Shown here: positions 36,001 to 47,395 of the stretch, in pieces | Numbering within the stretch: the first letter of the stretch is position 1 | How the letters are laid out: every line of letters starts with the position of its first letter | Origin: Glossina fuscipes | Lineage: Eukaryota > Arthropoda > Insecta > Diptera > Glossinidae | Length of the DNA: 64,000 nt | Assembly: GCF_014805625.2 (NCBI RefSeq) | Contig: NW_023998457.1 | Coordinates: forward strand, 4,730,846 to 4,794,845 | Direction: 5' to 3' | The notes under the pieces: model-generated | What the model saw: only the letters and a program-made list of their open reading frames with translations | Database searches by the model: none | Told to the model about the DNA's origin: nothing | Program-made: the position numbers and the translations under genes

Positions 36001-37340
36001 AGCCATGACAATGCTTTCACTTGTATCCATAAAGCTGTTCTCTTATTTACACGACTCGTTCTCAAACCATTTAATTCGATCATTATAATGACCTTGCTAA
36101 GGGAGAGCAACCTGAAGTGGGAAAAGCGAAAGGCAGGAGCACAATGGGAAGACAGACAATAGGACTTAATGAACGGACGTACATACTTAATGCCGAGCGG
36201 ACATATTGCTCAGGACACCCAATAAACGACGAACAGACATGAAATGGACGGACACCTGACAAACAACAGACGAATTCACTTTACTTTTTTTTATTTAACT
36301 TAATTTCCAAATTTTTGATTAACCCCTAACTGTCTATTAAAACATCATATATTATCTTCCATTGTCATGGGTGCTTGGAACAAATCTCAGAAATTTACTT
36401 CCTCGATCCCAATCATAAATTCGTATTAAATTTCATCTACTGCGAGGTACTTCTTGAATACATCATAGCCTGAGCTTTCATTGTTTCTCGTTTTATAAAA
36501 ATTTCCAGAGGAGAACTGGTCATAGCGATTAGCGCGGTATCGTAAGGAACCTATTTTTCGCGTAAATCGGGAGATGAATGTAATGAATTGCGACTTTTAA
36601 ATTATAAACCTATTGAGCCGCTTATAATGATGATCATGAATCGTTATAGAAACAAAACAAAAATAACTAAGCAAAGGTAGAACACTGACAGAAATCTTAA
36701 TAAAAAATGATTGCCTGCTGGTACTTACTGCCCTAAAGAGACGTAAAAGGCAGCTCATAAAATTCTAAACAAAATGAAAAAGTTGTTAACAAGAGCAATG
36801 AAAATTAAAGAACGATATAAACGAAAAATCAAGTTAATGTAATTAAAGCCCGTTGCTTGCTTTTAGTTGGCTTAAAAGAATATAAAATTCTAAATACATT
36901 TGTTTGTATATAAATAACAAGAGAACAAGAATTGATGAATGAGAGGAGAAAATGTACGTAAAAAATAGCATTGCCTACTTTTAGATGTTTTAAAGCGGCA
37001 TAAAACATTGCGTCCAAAATCTACCAAGTATGTACAATAAAACCGAATGCTTCTTATGTGAAGCCTTATTCGAAGTATAGCCCATCGCTAGCTTTACATT
37101 TTTCCCATCTGCCTGACAATTGACAGTTACAATGTCAAAAGGAAAATTGTTGCTCTTCGAGTGGTAATCAGAATTAGTTCGTTTTGCTGACTAGTAATTA
37201 CCAGTCGAGCGCTTTCACCGCGATGTAAGCCGATTTTGGTAAACAAACGACGGGACGCATGTCGTTCAATCGTTTTTTTGAACAATGAAAGATTCAAATC
37301 AATTAATGCTTCTTGGCAGTGTTTGGCGTGGTTTCATCCG
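36001..37340. other. No gene seen
   Basis: No supported exon. 36160-36260 is rich in GGACGGACA/CAGACG motifs, i.e. the minus-strand form of the dispersed GTCTGTCC core. Confidence 0.45.
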
Positions 37341-37369
37341 ATTTTAATGACTATCATACTCTTCTGATC

Positions 37370-38075
37370 CCATTTCTGGCGAACGGGAAACCAATATTGG
37401 AAAAATTGGGAGTGGTCGAAAAAATGATTCGATCCGAATTATTTAGAATAGCTTTTGCCCTTAGCGCAAAACAATTTTCAACTTTCATCAATGTGCTTCG
37501 AAAATTGCAACCCCTTGCTTGAACACAAGAATACATGGACAGACGTTTAGAACGATTCAGAAAGTAATTCTGAATAATCGATATAATAAAAGCTAGTTCT
37601 GAAGATTCTCTGGGTGCTACAACCGGCGACACAAGCTTAGTATATCAGGCGTGGCGCAAGGATATATATTAAGTTTAAGCGGATGTGTACAATAACCAGG
37701 ACAACTTATCAAAGACTCCACTTTTATTGTACCTATCAAGTCAGAAAATGATTTAAGCTTGTCTGTCCGTCTTCTACAGGTCGCAAATTTTTGATTGTAT
37801 TTTGATGAAATTTGATACAGTGTTGTCTATTGACTCAAGTACGAACGCTGAAAATGGTTCGAATCGAAGCATCTTTTCGACCTCATTCCTTATAACGGCC
37901 TATTTTGAAGACTCGTTATAAAGAAACCATTTGCAATTTTTAAAATTTTCTCGATAAAACTCGCTCTGCAATAGTATTTGGATATTCTAAATAGGTATAA
38001 CCAACTTGGTTGAAGTGGGACCAATTTTGGACCCACTCTCATATAAACGTTCCTAAGAACACTGAATCTTTATAT
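37370..38075. mobile_element. Two facing HINE-like fragments
   Basis: 37370-37645 reads on the minus strand (GAGTGGTCGAAAAAATGATT, then ATTCTGAATAATCGATATAA), and 37646-38075 on the plus strand (GGATATATATTAAGTTTAAG, CTGTCCGTCTTC, GAAAATGGTTCGAATCG). This is the same head-to-head style as at 27469-28686. Confidence 0.7.
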
Positions 38076-38366
38076 AGTGAAAAGGAAGGGTGTGAAGTTA
38101 TATATAAATGTAACTAGCAAAGACACAACCCATTTTTTTTTTTTTTTTGCAAAGCTCTGTAAAGCCGTTAACAGTATTCTGTTAAACGAAGTCTCGAAGG
38201 GATTTAACTCAAAATACAAATAAAATAGAACTTTAACATAACTAAATAACGTTTCGATGGCCTGGCCATTACTTGCGAGTGGAAATATGATGGTGAACGT
38301 GCGCAAATTCATAGCGAAGAATTCAAAGAGCTTAATATACATATACATAATTACAATATTATTTAC

Positions 38367-38397
<31 letters not shown>
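38367..38397. repeat. (TAA)n microsatellite
   Basis: About nine AAT/TAA units. It could be the relic of a SINE tail, but no SINE body is seen before it. Confidence 0.85.
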
Positions 38398-38398
<1 letters not shown>

Positions 38399-38837
38399 AT
38401 AGGAATACAAAATAATATGTGATAATACGTAATAAATAAAAAGCCCCGCTAATACATACATATATATAAAGAAATAAAAATTATTGGTATGCCGGTGTGC
38501 TGATTTCTGCAAAAGAAAAAATATTGTGATTAATAAATTTTATATATGCAAAGATGATCACAAACTTACAATTGGCCTACGGAAGTATCCTATTATGCTG
38601 AAACGACGAGTGGAGGTGTATGCTTGCTTTTGAATCTAAAATAAAATAAAAAGAAATGAATAAATTATACATAATAATAAGTAATAATAAGTAACGATAA
38701 ATGCAAACTTACCTTTAGCATGTAGCGAATCTTCATTTATATGAGGCGGCGACGGGATAGCTGGATTTGACTTTGCGAGCGGACGAGCACGACTTCAAAA
38801 TGATGATACATTTGCAACTGGTTCTTGGATCCAGTTT

Positions 38838-41275
38838 GACTTTGCGAGCAATAAATTGACTTGAATCAGTAAAATGTTTGTTTTCATTCTTAAGAGCAAA
38901 TAAGTGGGGAAGAGGTAATCAATCGCAGATTCCCATTAAGAAATTCATGTTTAAAATAGATGATAATGGAGGATGTGTGCTTGAGTAACAATAGTTGCAA
39001 ATAAAATAATTACTCCCTATCAAAATCAGTCCTTTCCGTATTTGCCTAACAGGATAATATGATCAAATATCTTAAGTTTCACTTATCATCGCTCAGATAA
39101 CCTCGGCCGAGTCTGCTAAACTAATAAATATTTAGCATTTTCCTGGACGTGAAATTATTTATGTATGTTATGACTCTGTCTTCAATTCTTCCCTCGCTGG
39201 GCCGTCTACTTCACCCAATACTTCCGCCGTAGTCGAAGTAAGAATCGAAAGTGTTTGAGAATTTTCTGGGTATGCAACATATGTGAACGTCTTCACTAAA
39301 TTCTTGGACGTCTGGAACGACTGTTCAGACTTTCATTAGTGTTAACGTGCACCAAATTGTAGCAAATCATAAGTAAACCACAAAACAAAAATTGGAGTAA
39401 ACCGAGTAAAGATAGGATAGTACGACAAACTGGTTCTCAAGTCCGTGCGATTATAGATATGGATACAATTTCACCCAAATCTTTAACTCACTGATTTCTG
39501 ACCACGGGTAAACGGAAGAGCTTATGCATCTCGGAAGATCTTTGAAGGAAAGCAGAATATCTATGCGATGCAAATATGCATCGAGTGAGAACAATCCTTC
39601 TTTCTCAGTCGGTGATGTGTTAAAATCGACTGAAATTCTTCGAATTCTACAAAGAAACTCACATCTTTGTTTTCCAGAGGAAGCCCTCGAAAAGCTACGA
39701 AACTAAAGGTCGCTAGTTAAGTCTATCAAGAAAGCAAAAAGATGTAAAAAGACGGGAATCAAAGTTTTTATCACGTCGAACTGGGTGTCTACAGCATAAT
39801 TGGAGAAATAAAGATTACCTAAATCGAACGTATGTCCGAAATTATTAAATAATCTAAACATTATTCAGTCTTTAGGATTCATGCTTTTTTCATTCCTTCA
39901 ATTGCCCTTATGCTGATATTTGTGAATAGCTAGCACGGTCTCTTCCATTGGCCTTAATACTTTTTAGACCTACCTTCTACCAACAACAATGAAAACAACG
40001 ATTGGAATAATGGAATAAGTTTTGAATTTCACAATCATGTGTCAATCTCTAAATAGTAATTAAGCCATCCCTTCAGCTGTAAGTCCTGCCATTGCATGTT
40101 TTAGTAAATTCAGAAAACTAAGAGCAAATATCTGTTAAAGCTTTATTAGCTATCATGGATAAACAATTGTTCCATAACAAACCATGCCTTCAGTGGGAAG
40201 TAAGTTAACTTACTATCTGAAGCAGATAGTGATCTAAAGTAAATAGCAATTATTTAAGTAGTTTTGCACATAGAGAGTTCTCATACACTGATGTAGGCTG
40301 ATGGATGTCAAAGATCCAATCCAAGTTAAGGATTTAAAGATCACTAGTTAAGTCTATCACGCAGGCAAAAGACGAAAAAGGTGGCAAAAAAAGGTGTGTA
40401 GTTGTGTTGAATCTTTTAATTTTTACTCCAAGATTAGACAAAGAGAGATCAACTAAACAGATCATATGTCCGAAGTTATTAAATAATGTAAATGGTATCC
40501 AGTCTTCAGAGAATACTTTTTTCATGCATTGAACTCTCGTTCGTAAATACTGACATTTAGGAGTAAATGGTCTGTTCTCTGTCATTGTTCTTAACACTTT
40601 TTAGACAGCGCGTTACGCAATTCTTATCGAAGATAGTGAAAATAAACTTGATCCGTAGAATCGAATAACTTTTGAATTTAATAACGATGTATTAATATAT
40701 AAATTAAAACTAAGCCATACTTTCAGGTGTTCCATAATCATTCCCTTAGTGGAAAGCAAGTTAACTTACAATCTGAAGCAGATATTGATCTTAAGTAAAT
40801 AGTTAGCAAATATTTGAGAAGAAATCGCTGAGTAAGAGTCTTGCACATAGAGAGTTCTTATGCACTAACGTGGATGGATGGATGTCGAAGATCCAATTAA
40901 TATTTGAGAGCAAGTCTCGACTAGAGTTTTACTTGGTATCTTGGATACCCACAAAGGGAGACCAACATATGTTTTTAATGAGAGTATTTGATAGTGATAC
41001 AGCATTGCTCGAGTGAAGTAAACATCGAAGCTGCGAGTTATCCCTGAGAAATTATAGATAAGTGATCCGTTACGAACTACGCTTCATAGTAAGGAAGGTA
41101 GTTTGCAGTGTTTAGTAGATACTGAGCTAAAACCGGTATTTCGTTAAACATCGAAAAAGGAATCGCTGAGTAAGCCGTTTGCACATGGAGTCCTTATACA
41201 CTTGAGATGAAGGATATTTAAGCAGATCCAAAGCAAATATAAATCTCCTCATCTCTAATATAATAAGTAGTTATT
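38838..41275. repeat. Kelch 3' flank, copy C (no kelch exon)
   Basis: Starts at TTTGACTTTGCGAGCAATAA, corresponding to 16705 and 2480 in the other copies, and runs to the CTAATATAATAAGTA motif that also ends copy B's first part. It is longer than the others because a sub-unit is repeated: the GATCTTAAGTAAATAG...CGCTGAGTAAG...TTGCACATAGAGAGTTCTTA module appears at about 40230, 40775 and 41115. No kelch coding sequence precedes it. The frames inside (39524-39706, 40334-40597) are not preserved in the other copies. Confidence 0.8.
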
Positions 41276-42240
41276 ACTTTCAGTCTTTGGCAGAATTGCA
41301 TATAGTGTACATTCTACCTAAAAAAAAAAGAAGGAAATTAGATATGCTTGCATATACGTACATAAACTAACCTACACTTAAAACTATGACTACTTTACGG
41401 AGGCTCTTAAATGTTTTATAAATTCTTATGAAAAAAAAAGAAAAAGAAATAAACGCGATAAAAACGTTAGTTAAATGCAAGCCGCTTAAAACAAAGAGGG
41501 ACCATGAAAGTTATCAAAAATAAGAAATCTGTGCAAAATAATGTTTTTGTTTTATTGCGTGTACTAAATTAATACTTACGCTAATCACTAATAATAATAA
41601 AATAAATATTATTTTATTTAATTTAATATAATTAATAATGAAATTAATATTGAGCCTTTTTAAAAAAAAAATCCTTTTTTTTTATTTTAACAAATGATAT
41701 AAAACGTTCTTATCTTCTAAACAATAAAGCTTGCTTGGGCAGGTGTGACTCTATGATTGAGTGTATAGTAAAGCAAGAGAACAGAAATTGCGCAGAGGTT
41801 CAATCTCATAAGTAACGAAAAAATCAAAATTTTTGATGTTAGACGAAGAGGATGAACAAGTGATTGAGATAGAAGCGAGAAAGAGAGAAGGAGAAAGAGA
41901 AGGAGAGCCGGACAGACAGACGGACATAGAATAGCAGGGGGAAAGGGAAGAGTTCTTCGCCCAACCTTTAATGCTATTAAATCTTTTATGTTCGCTGCAA
42001 TAAAACTACACTAAGTAACATTGACGGCTTGATAGATTTACTTGTATAGACTAAGTTCAGAGATTAGCTTTCCGCAAATGTGTACAGCAAATGAAACGTT
42101 CTAATTATTCGCACAATATAAAGTTTGATGAAAATACTTTCTAAAAATTTTGGTGCACGATTGGATCAAGGAAGAAGAAGATTTCAGCAGAAAAATCCAA
42201 TTATCGTAATGTTTTTCATTTCGACGAAGATCTAACAACA
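41276..42240. other. No gene seen; purine-rich patch
   Basis: 41865-41915 is a GA-rich tract (GAGAAAGAGAGAAGGAGAAA) followed by GGACAGACAGACGGACA, the reverse-complement form of the dispersed core. No exon supported. Confidence 0.5.
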
Positions 42241-42249
42241 CCAACATCG

Positions 42250-42812
42250 CTCGTCGAACTGTTCAGTGTCGTGTTTTGGCCCAAAGACGGTGGCTTTTGA
42301 AAATGATTCGGATCGGTCCATTTTTTGGCCACTCCCACTTGTAAATTTCAAATATTCTTGACAAAATGTGCTAAATAACAGTACCTCGGCACTCTACATT
42401 GGTACGGCAATTTTGAACCGGCTGGGCACAATTTTTGAGCCACCTCTCACGCAATGATAACTGAAGTTTACAATGAAAATTCTATCGTAATAGTAATTTA
42501 AGGTAAAAAATTAACTATAACAAATTTTGAAAATCTCGACCTATTTTTTGGATTCTATCCCAATAAGGATTTTCACGAAAAGTGATCCGTTGCACTACAA
42601 AATTTGGACCAGTGTATTTTTGCATCCGACACAATATAACGATTAAACTTGTATTACCATTAGGATGCATAAATATGCAGATTGAAAAATGTGTCTTTAT
42701 ACAGGAACAAGACATAATTTTTTTGTTCTAGAATAAAAATAAGAATTATATTAGACAATGCGGTGTAGGGTATTTAACGGTCGGCCTTTCCCGACTATAA
42801 TCTTCTTATTCG
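42250..42812 (+). mobile_element. HINE-like element, 3' half with clear hairpin end
   Basis: Inner block CGGATCGGTCCATTTTTTGG, then the subterminal inverted repeat GCGGTGTAGGGTAT (42760-42773). A hairpin follows with 5-bp stems GTCGG (42780-42784) and CCGAC (42791-42795), then about 14 bases to the end. The left end is missing. Confidence 0.8.
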
Positions 42813-43047
42813 TTATTTTTTTTTTTTGAAATATTTCTCAAATTATATTGAAAATATGTTGACATTTCTTTTTTTTTGAAAATATTGTTGACATAAAGTT
42901 CTTTAGAAAAATTCTTACAACGTGTGGGACCGATTGATTTTTTTCCAAATTAAAATAAACTGAAACGCACATTCTTCGACAGAAGGCATTGCAAATTTTT
43001 AGTTAAACTTTTAAATTTCTAGTGACAACGTAAAATTTTTTACAATT

Positions 43048-43560
43048 ATGCCATTCGTTAGTAGTAAACTATTGTTGGACGCATTCAAAAATATCCGAGA
43101 ACCTGCGAGTATAAATGAAGTTTTTGAATATTTCTATTACGGACATCCGGAATTATCGAATCATATTGCAGCTGCTCTAGATGCCGGTGTACGTTATGGA
43201 TATATTAAAAAAATCGATGAGTCGCATTATATGTTAACCGATCATGCAGTCCATAGCCTAAATAACGATCTATCACTGCCTGAGCATTTCAAAAGTAGAT
43301 ATTTATATTATAATGTTAAAAACGATGATCAAAAGCAATCTACGGAGATAAATTCAAGCTCGACTCGGAAAATTGCGAAACAATCTTCAATAAAAAGCCA
43401 TGGGGACGAATGTGTATTAGTTAGCAGTAAGCGAGGCAAACGGAAAAACCCTTCACTCGATCCTAATCGGATACGTCATAGTCGCGACTATTGTCGTTCA
43501 AGAACTGGCAATATTTTGAAAAATACTTCCCCGCGACAAATAAAACACGATAAATTGTAA
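43048..43560 (+). CDS. 170-aa protein with probable N-terminal winged helix
   Basis: Single open exon of 170 codons, not overlapped by competing long frames and more GC-balanced than its surroundings. Residues 1-70 read like a small winged-helix fold of the linker-histone/DUF4777 sort: SSKLLLDAFKNI, SINEVFEYFYYGHPE, then an amphipathic helix (LSNHIAAALDAGVRYGYIKKI) and a short wing (ESHYMLT). Residues 95-170 are basic and Ser/Lys/Arg-rich (SSKRGKRKNPS, RIRHSRDYCRSR), suggesting nuclear location and possible DNA binding. The start is the first ATG after stops in frame, and AATAAA lies at 43760-43765, about 200 bases after the stop. I do not recognise a named orthologue; fold and function are inference. 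Confidence 0.7.
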   Translation: MPFVSSKLLLDAFKNIREPASINEVFEYFYYGHPELSNHIAAALDAGVRYGYIKKIDESHYMLTDHAVHSLNNDLSLPEHFKSRYLYYNVKNDDQKQSTEINSSSTRKIAKQSSIKSHGDECVLVSSKRGKRKNPSLDPNRIRHSRDYCRSRTGNILKNTSPRQIKHDKL

Positions 43561-43914
43561 CGATATGACTGCTACCTGCTATCATCAAGAATCCGAACAG
43601 TTCTTAAGGATTCCCTTATTCTAAACGGAAGAAAAGTTATGATAGTTTTTTCGATGGTACCTTTGAATGGTTTTGCAGTGTCTGGTGGCCCCACGATTTC
43701 AACCTATTTTACTAATTTCCTTCAACTTTAATCCCTCCTATCCATACCCCTATCAGCTAAATAAATGATGAACACAAGAAGAAGTCTTACAAAGGATGAA
43801 AATTGTTAAAATGTAACTCACTTTACCCTAAGTATATTTGAAAAAGTTCAAGCACTTTAGTGGGACAGGACCCATCATCAAATGCCTTACATCACTTCGC
43901 TTAACACAGTTATT

Positions 43915-44240
43915 CATATAGCGATTTTTCGAAATAAGATTTTATATGGAAAGTGATTGAAAAGTGGTCCCATCCCAACCATTTGCAATATCTTCCGTTC
44001 TTGAGGCAAAAAACGCCAGTGCAGGCAATGTTGTTAATATATCTTAAAAATTACAGCATCTAGCTTGAATATAGCACAACCAGACGGACATGACTGACAC
44101 TTACTTCTTTCAGAAATTAATCCAAATCGATCAGTTTAACAAAAGAAGGGTTTATCTCAAGTTCTTCTGGGTGCTGCATACATCCGCCCAAAACTTGATA
44201 TACCTTTCTACCATAAGTGGTACAGGATATAGGAAGATTA
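43915..44240 (-). mobile_element. HINE-like element, left half
   Basis: Minus-strand: GATTGAAAAGTGGTCCCATC, AAAAATTACAGCATCTAGCTT, then the left-end palindrome TACCATAAGTGGTACAGGAT at about 44210-44230. The open frame at 44090-44422 runs through it and is not a gene. Confidence 0.7.
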
Positions 44241-45020
44241 TTGGAAAAGTTTCAAGACTCTCACAACAAGGTAACGTAAAGGATTATATTGTTGACGAAT
44301 GTTTAAACAAGATTTGCAAACAATTGATCCCATCTCTCATTGCATTACTTCAAAACTTTTTGTACATATCCTTCTCTAAAAAGACTTTTGATCAGAACCT
44401 ATTCTTCGCATCGTCAGAATAACAATTACTTACCCAATCTCTGTGATCTGAATGAAAGGCACCCTTTTCAATCATAAACTGGCATAAGTGACCTTACAAG
44501 ACACATGTGTAACCTTAATCAACTGAAATGGAGCTCTTCCTCTGCTTGTCATTTTCCTTTTGTCTTTTTCTGACTTTCCGTCCGTCATTCCATTCACCTA
44601 TCTGATGATCGCTTAACTGAAATTTGATCTCCATCGTATTCCTTTTTAAGCTTCAAAGGATTATATTTTGTGTTCGTCTTTATTAGGTAATGAAATATTA
44701 GATTCGATCCTTTCGATTGATTGAGTTTCGCATATTACTTTTGCTTATTTTTCCCCACATTTACAATTCACAAATATTTCTTTTGCCCAATTTATAAGCA
44801 TTGCCCAACAAATTGTTTTCGTCTGAGTTATCGTGCAAGTCTGTCCGTTTATCGAAACTAAGCAACTTTTGTAAAATGTCAAGTTAGCCTTAAAATTTTC
44901 TCTTCTACTCTGGCAAGATAAGGTTTAAAAATCAGTTCTACCTGACCATACGTGAACAATAACGTATTTTCGGCGACAATGTTCGTATGATATTTTTACA
45001 AATTACGCACTTTTTAGACC
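44241..45020. other. No gene seen
   Basis: No supported coding exon. A CTTTCCGTCCGTCATTCC stretch near 44573 echoes the dispersed core. Confidence 0.45.
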
Positions 45021-45029
45021 TACATATTA

Positions 45030-46090
45030 TTTCACCGATCGATTTAGAATCATTTCCTGAATTGATTTAAGCTCGCCTGTCCGTCCAGGAAAATTTGTTT
45101 TCAATCTATGGATTGCAGTTTTTGAGATGTTTTGATTAAATTTGGTATATTGTCGTGTTTTGACCCAAGGACGAACACTACTGAAAATGCTTCGAATCGG
45201 TCCGCTTTTTCAATCGCTCCCCTTGTAAAGTCTAATTTCGAATGTGGAAAAAATAGCAATTTTCAAAAACTTTCGACGAAACTCGCTATACAATAATATT
45301 ACGGCTTTCTAAATTGGTATACAAAGTTTGCTTCGACTGGGGGAAATTTTTAAACCCCCTTTCTTATAACCATTCTTACGAACACTGAATCTTTATTTAG
45401 CAACCAGATTTAATTTACAATATTTCTTGTGGAAAATTCATAACAGTAATAAATTGACAAAAATATAGATCTTATCAAATTTGGACCAAGTAGGTCTATT
45501 TTTTGGATATGACGTAAACCGTGATATGCCAAAAAGACATTATTGTTAATGTTTTTTGAGGAAAATTTGTTCATGGTAGTAATTTAACATAAAAATTAAA
45601 ACACACTTTAACCCTATGGGTTTATTTCTTCGAGCCAACTCGAGGTGAGATTTTTTATGAATTGTAAGCTCTTCAGAAAAAGATTTCATTTTTAATATTT
45701 TATGATGAAAATTCGTCCACAGTAGGAATTTAGAAAAAAATTAACGATAGGGAATTTGAATCACATAGGTCTATTTCCTAGATCCTAACATATGCAGGGG
45801 TCATCATGAAAGGCATGCCCTTATATGAAGTGACAACGTAATTTCTAGTAACTTCATTGACGGAAATTGAAGAAGAATACAATTTTTGTGGAGTAAATTA
45901 AATTTGCCAAATTTGGATTACGTCCGGTGATGTTTTGGACAACCTCTATTAAGCGGGCTGTCCGCCTTTGCATGCAAATAACGTGTAATTTTTGCTGTAC
46001 TGTTACGAGTGATCTGGTGAATTATTGTGCAAGGGAGTATGGTGTAGGGTATGTGACAGTCGGCCTTACCCGACTATAATGTTACACGTT
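45030..46090 (+). mobile_element. HINE-like element, long copy lacking left end
   Basis: Starts in CGATCGATTTAGAATCATTTC and CTGTCCGTCC (about 45075), passes the inner GTTTTGACCCAAGGACGAAC block, and ends with the subterminal repeat ATGGTGTAGGGTATGTGACA at 46029-46048, the hairpin GTCGGCCTTACCCGAC and TATAATGTTACACG. At about 1 kb this is among the longest copies. Confidence 0.75.
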
Positions 46091-46690
46091 ACACGTGAAG
46101 TTTTACATTCGCAATAACAGCTGAGAGCTGAAGATGTTAAATTGTCAGTTTAAAGTGTGCTTAAGGGAGTTGACATTAAACTCATTTGTAAAATGTATTC
46201 ACGCGTCGTACATATTCATGTTTCCATTTATGCCGGTTTGTAAGACTATAACATGTTGCTGGCAGTTCTACTTAAGGGTGTAGCATAGAAATGTTTTGGG
46301 AGTTTTTCGAGTCTTTCTTCATATTGCTAAGTTTTTGTTATTATTATATGAAAGAAAAGAAAATTGTGTGAAAGTATGCTGCAATGTAAGTGTAGGCGTA
46401 TGTCAATATTTTGCTTTCTTATACTTTTCCATAGGGAAATTATATGAAATCTTCCTCGATTATATTTATCTACATTGTCGCAAAGCCATAAAATTAATAG
46501 AAAGCCTGAAGATTCATTTTCAATTAAATTTCTTCATTTTCTGTCTTCAATTACATGTCTTAAAGTTAATTTTTATTTAAAGCGAAAGCTACCTGGCTTA
46601 GCTGTAAGTTCATATTCATCATTTAAGGATATTACAGTAGGGTTGATAGAAGGTAAAAATTACTAACATATAGTATGGGTAAAGCAAATA
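46091..46690. other. No gene seen
   Basis: The plus-strand frames 46296-46580 and 46475-46666 overlap each other and show only hydrophobic AT-rich composition. Confidence 0.4.
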
Positions 46691-46693
46691 ACA

Positions 46694-47395
46694 ACATTAT
46701 AGTCGGGCAAGGTCGACTATTAGACACCCTATACTATTCCGCCACATACATCAAAAGTTACACATTAATTCCAAGGAAAGCCATACTTTTTATGGAAGCC
46801 CGGATAAGGGGTCGAATTCTTCTATGGAAGGAATCCTTATAAGGGAGTCATCCTTCCTTATATGCGGTAGCGTCCAAAAGTAAGCCCAAATGATCTAAAT
46901 TCGACAAGGTTGATTAATATATATATTTTAGTATCGAAAGACTTTTCGTGGAAAAAATGATATGAGAGATGGTATAAAAAAAATTTCTTCAACCGAACCA
47001 AAGTTTTCATACCAACTTAGAATGTCCGAATACTTTTACAAAGCTAGCTTTGTTGCGAAATTTCGAAGGTTGTCAATTCTCTTAAGTTTTCAAGATAAGG
47101 CGTTATATGGGGATGGGTCGAAAAAGTGAAGCGATACAAGCCATTTTTAAACCATAGCGAAACCTTCAGTGTACTAAATTTCACCAAAATATCTGAAAAA
47201 ACGACCTATAAGTTGAAGAAAAATTTATATAGACGGACGGACAGATAAAATGGCTCACAGACGGACAGACAATTTTAGATCGTTTCAGAGCATGATTCTA
47301 AACTGATCGATATAATAAAAGGTGAGCCTATCTTAATCAGTTCTGGTTGTTACACACGTCAGCAAAATTAAGGTTAACCGATAGTCATACGTGGC
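46694..47395 (-). mobile_element. HINE-like element, near full length
   Basis: Right end CATTATAGTCGGGCAAGGTC at 46696, subterminal repeat ACACCCTATACTATTCCGCC, core GACGGACGGACAG near 47231, left end near 47395. Confidence 0.75.

Noticed and set aside
38367..38397. (TAA)n run as the tail of another SINE
   Set aside because: No SINE body or tail motif precedes it, so it is listed only as a microsatellite.
44090..44422. 110-aa plus-strand frame
   Set aside because: Its first half is antisense to a HINE-like element end; no resemblance to known proteins.
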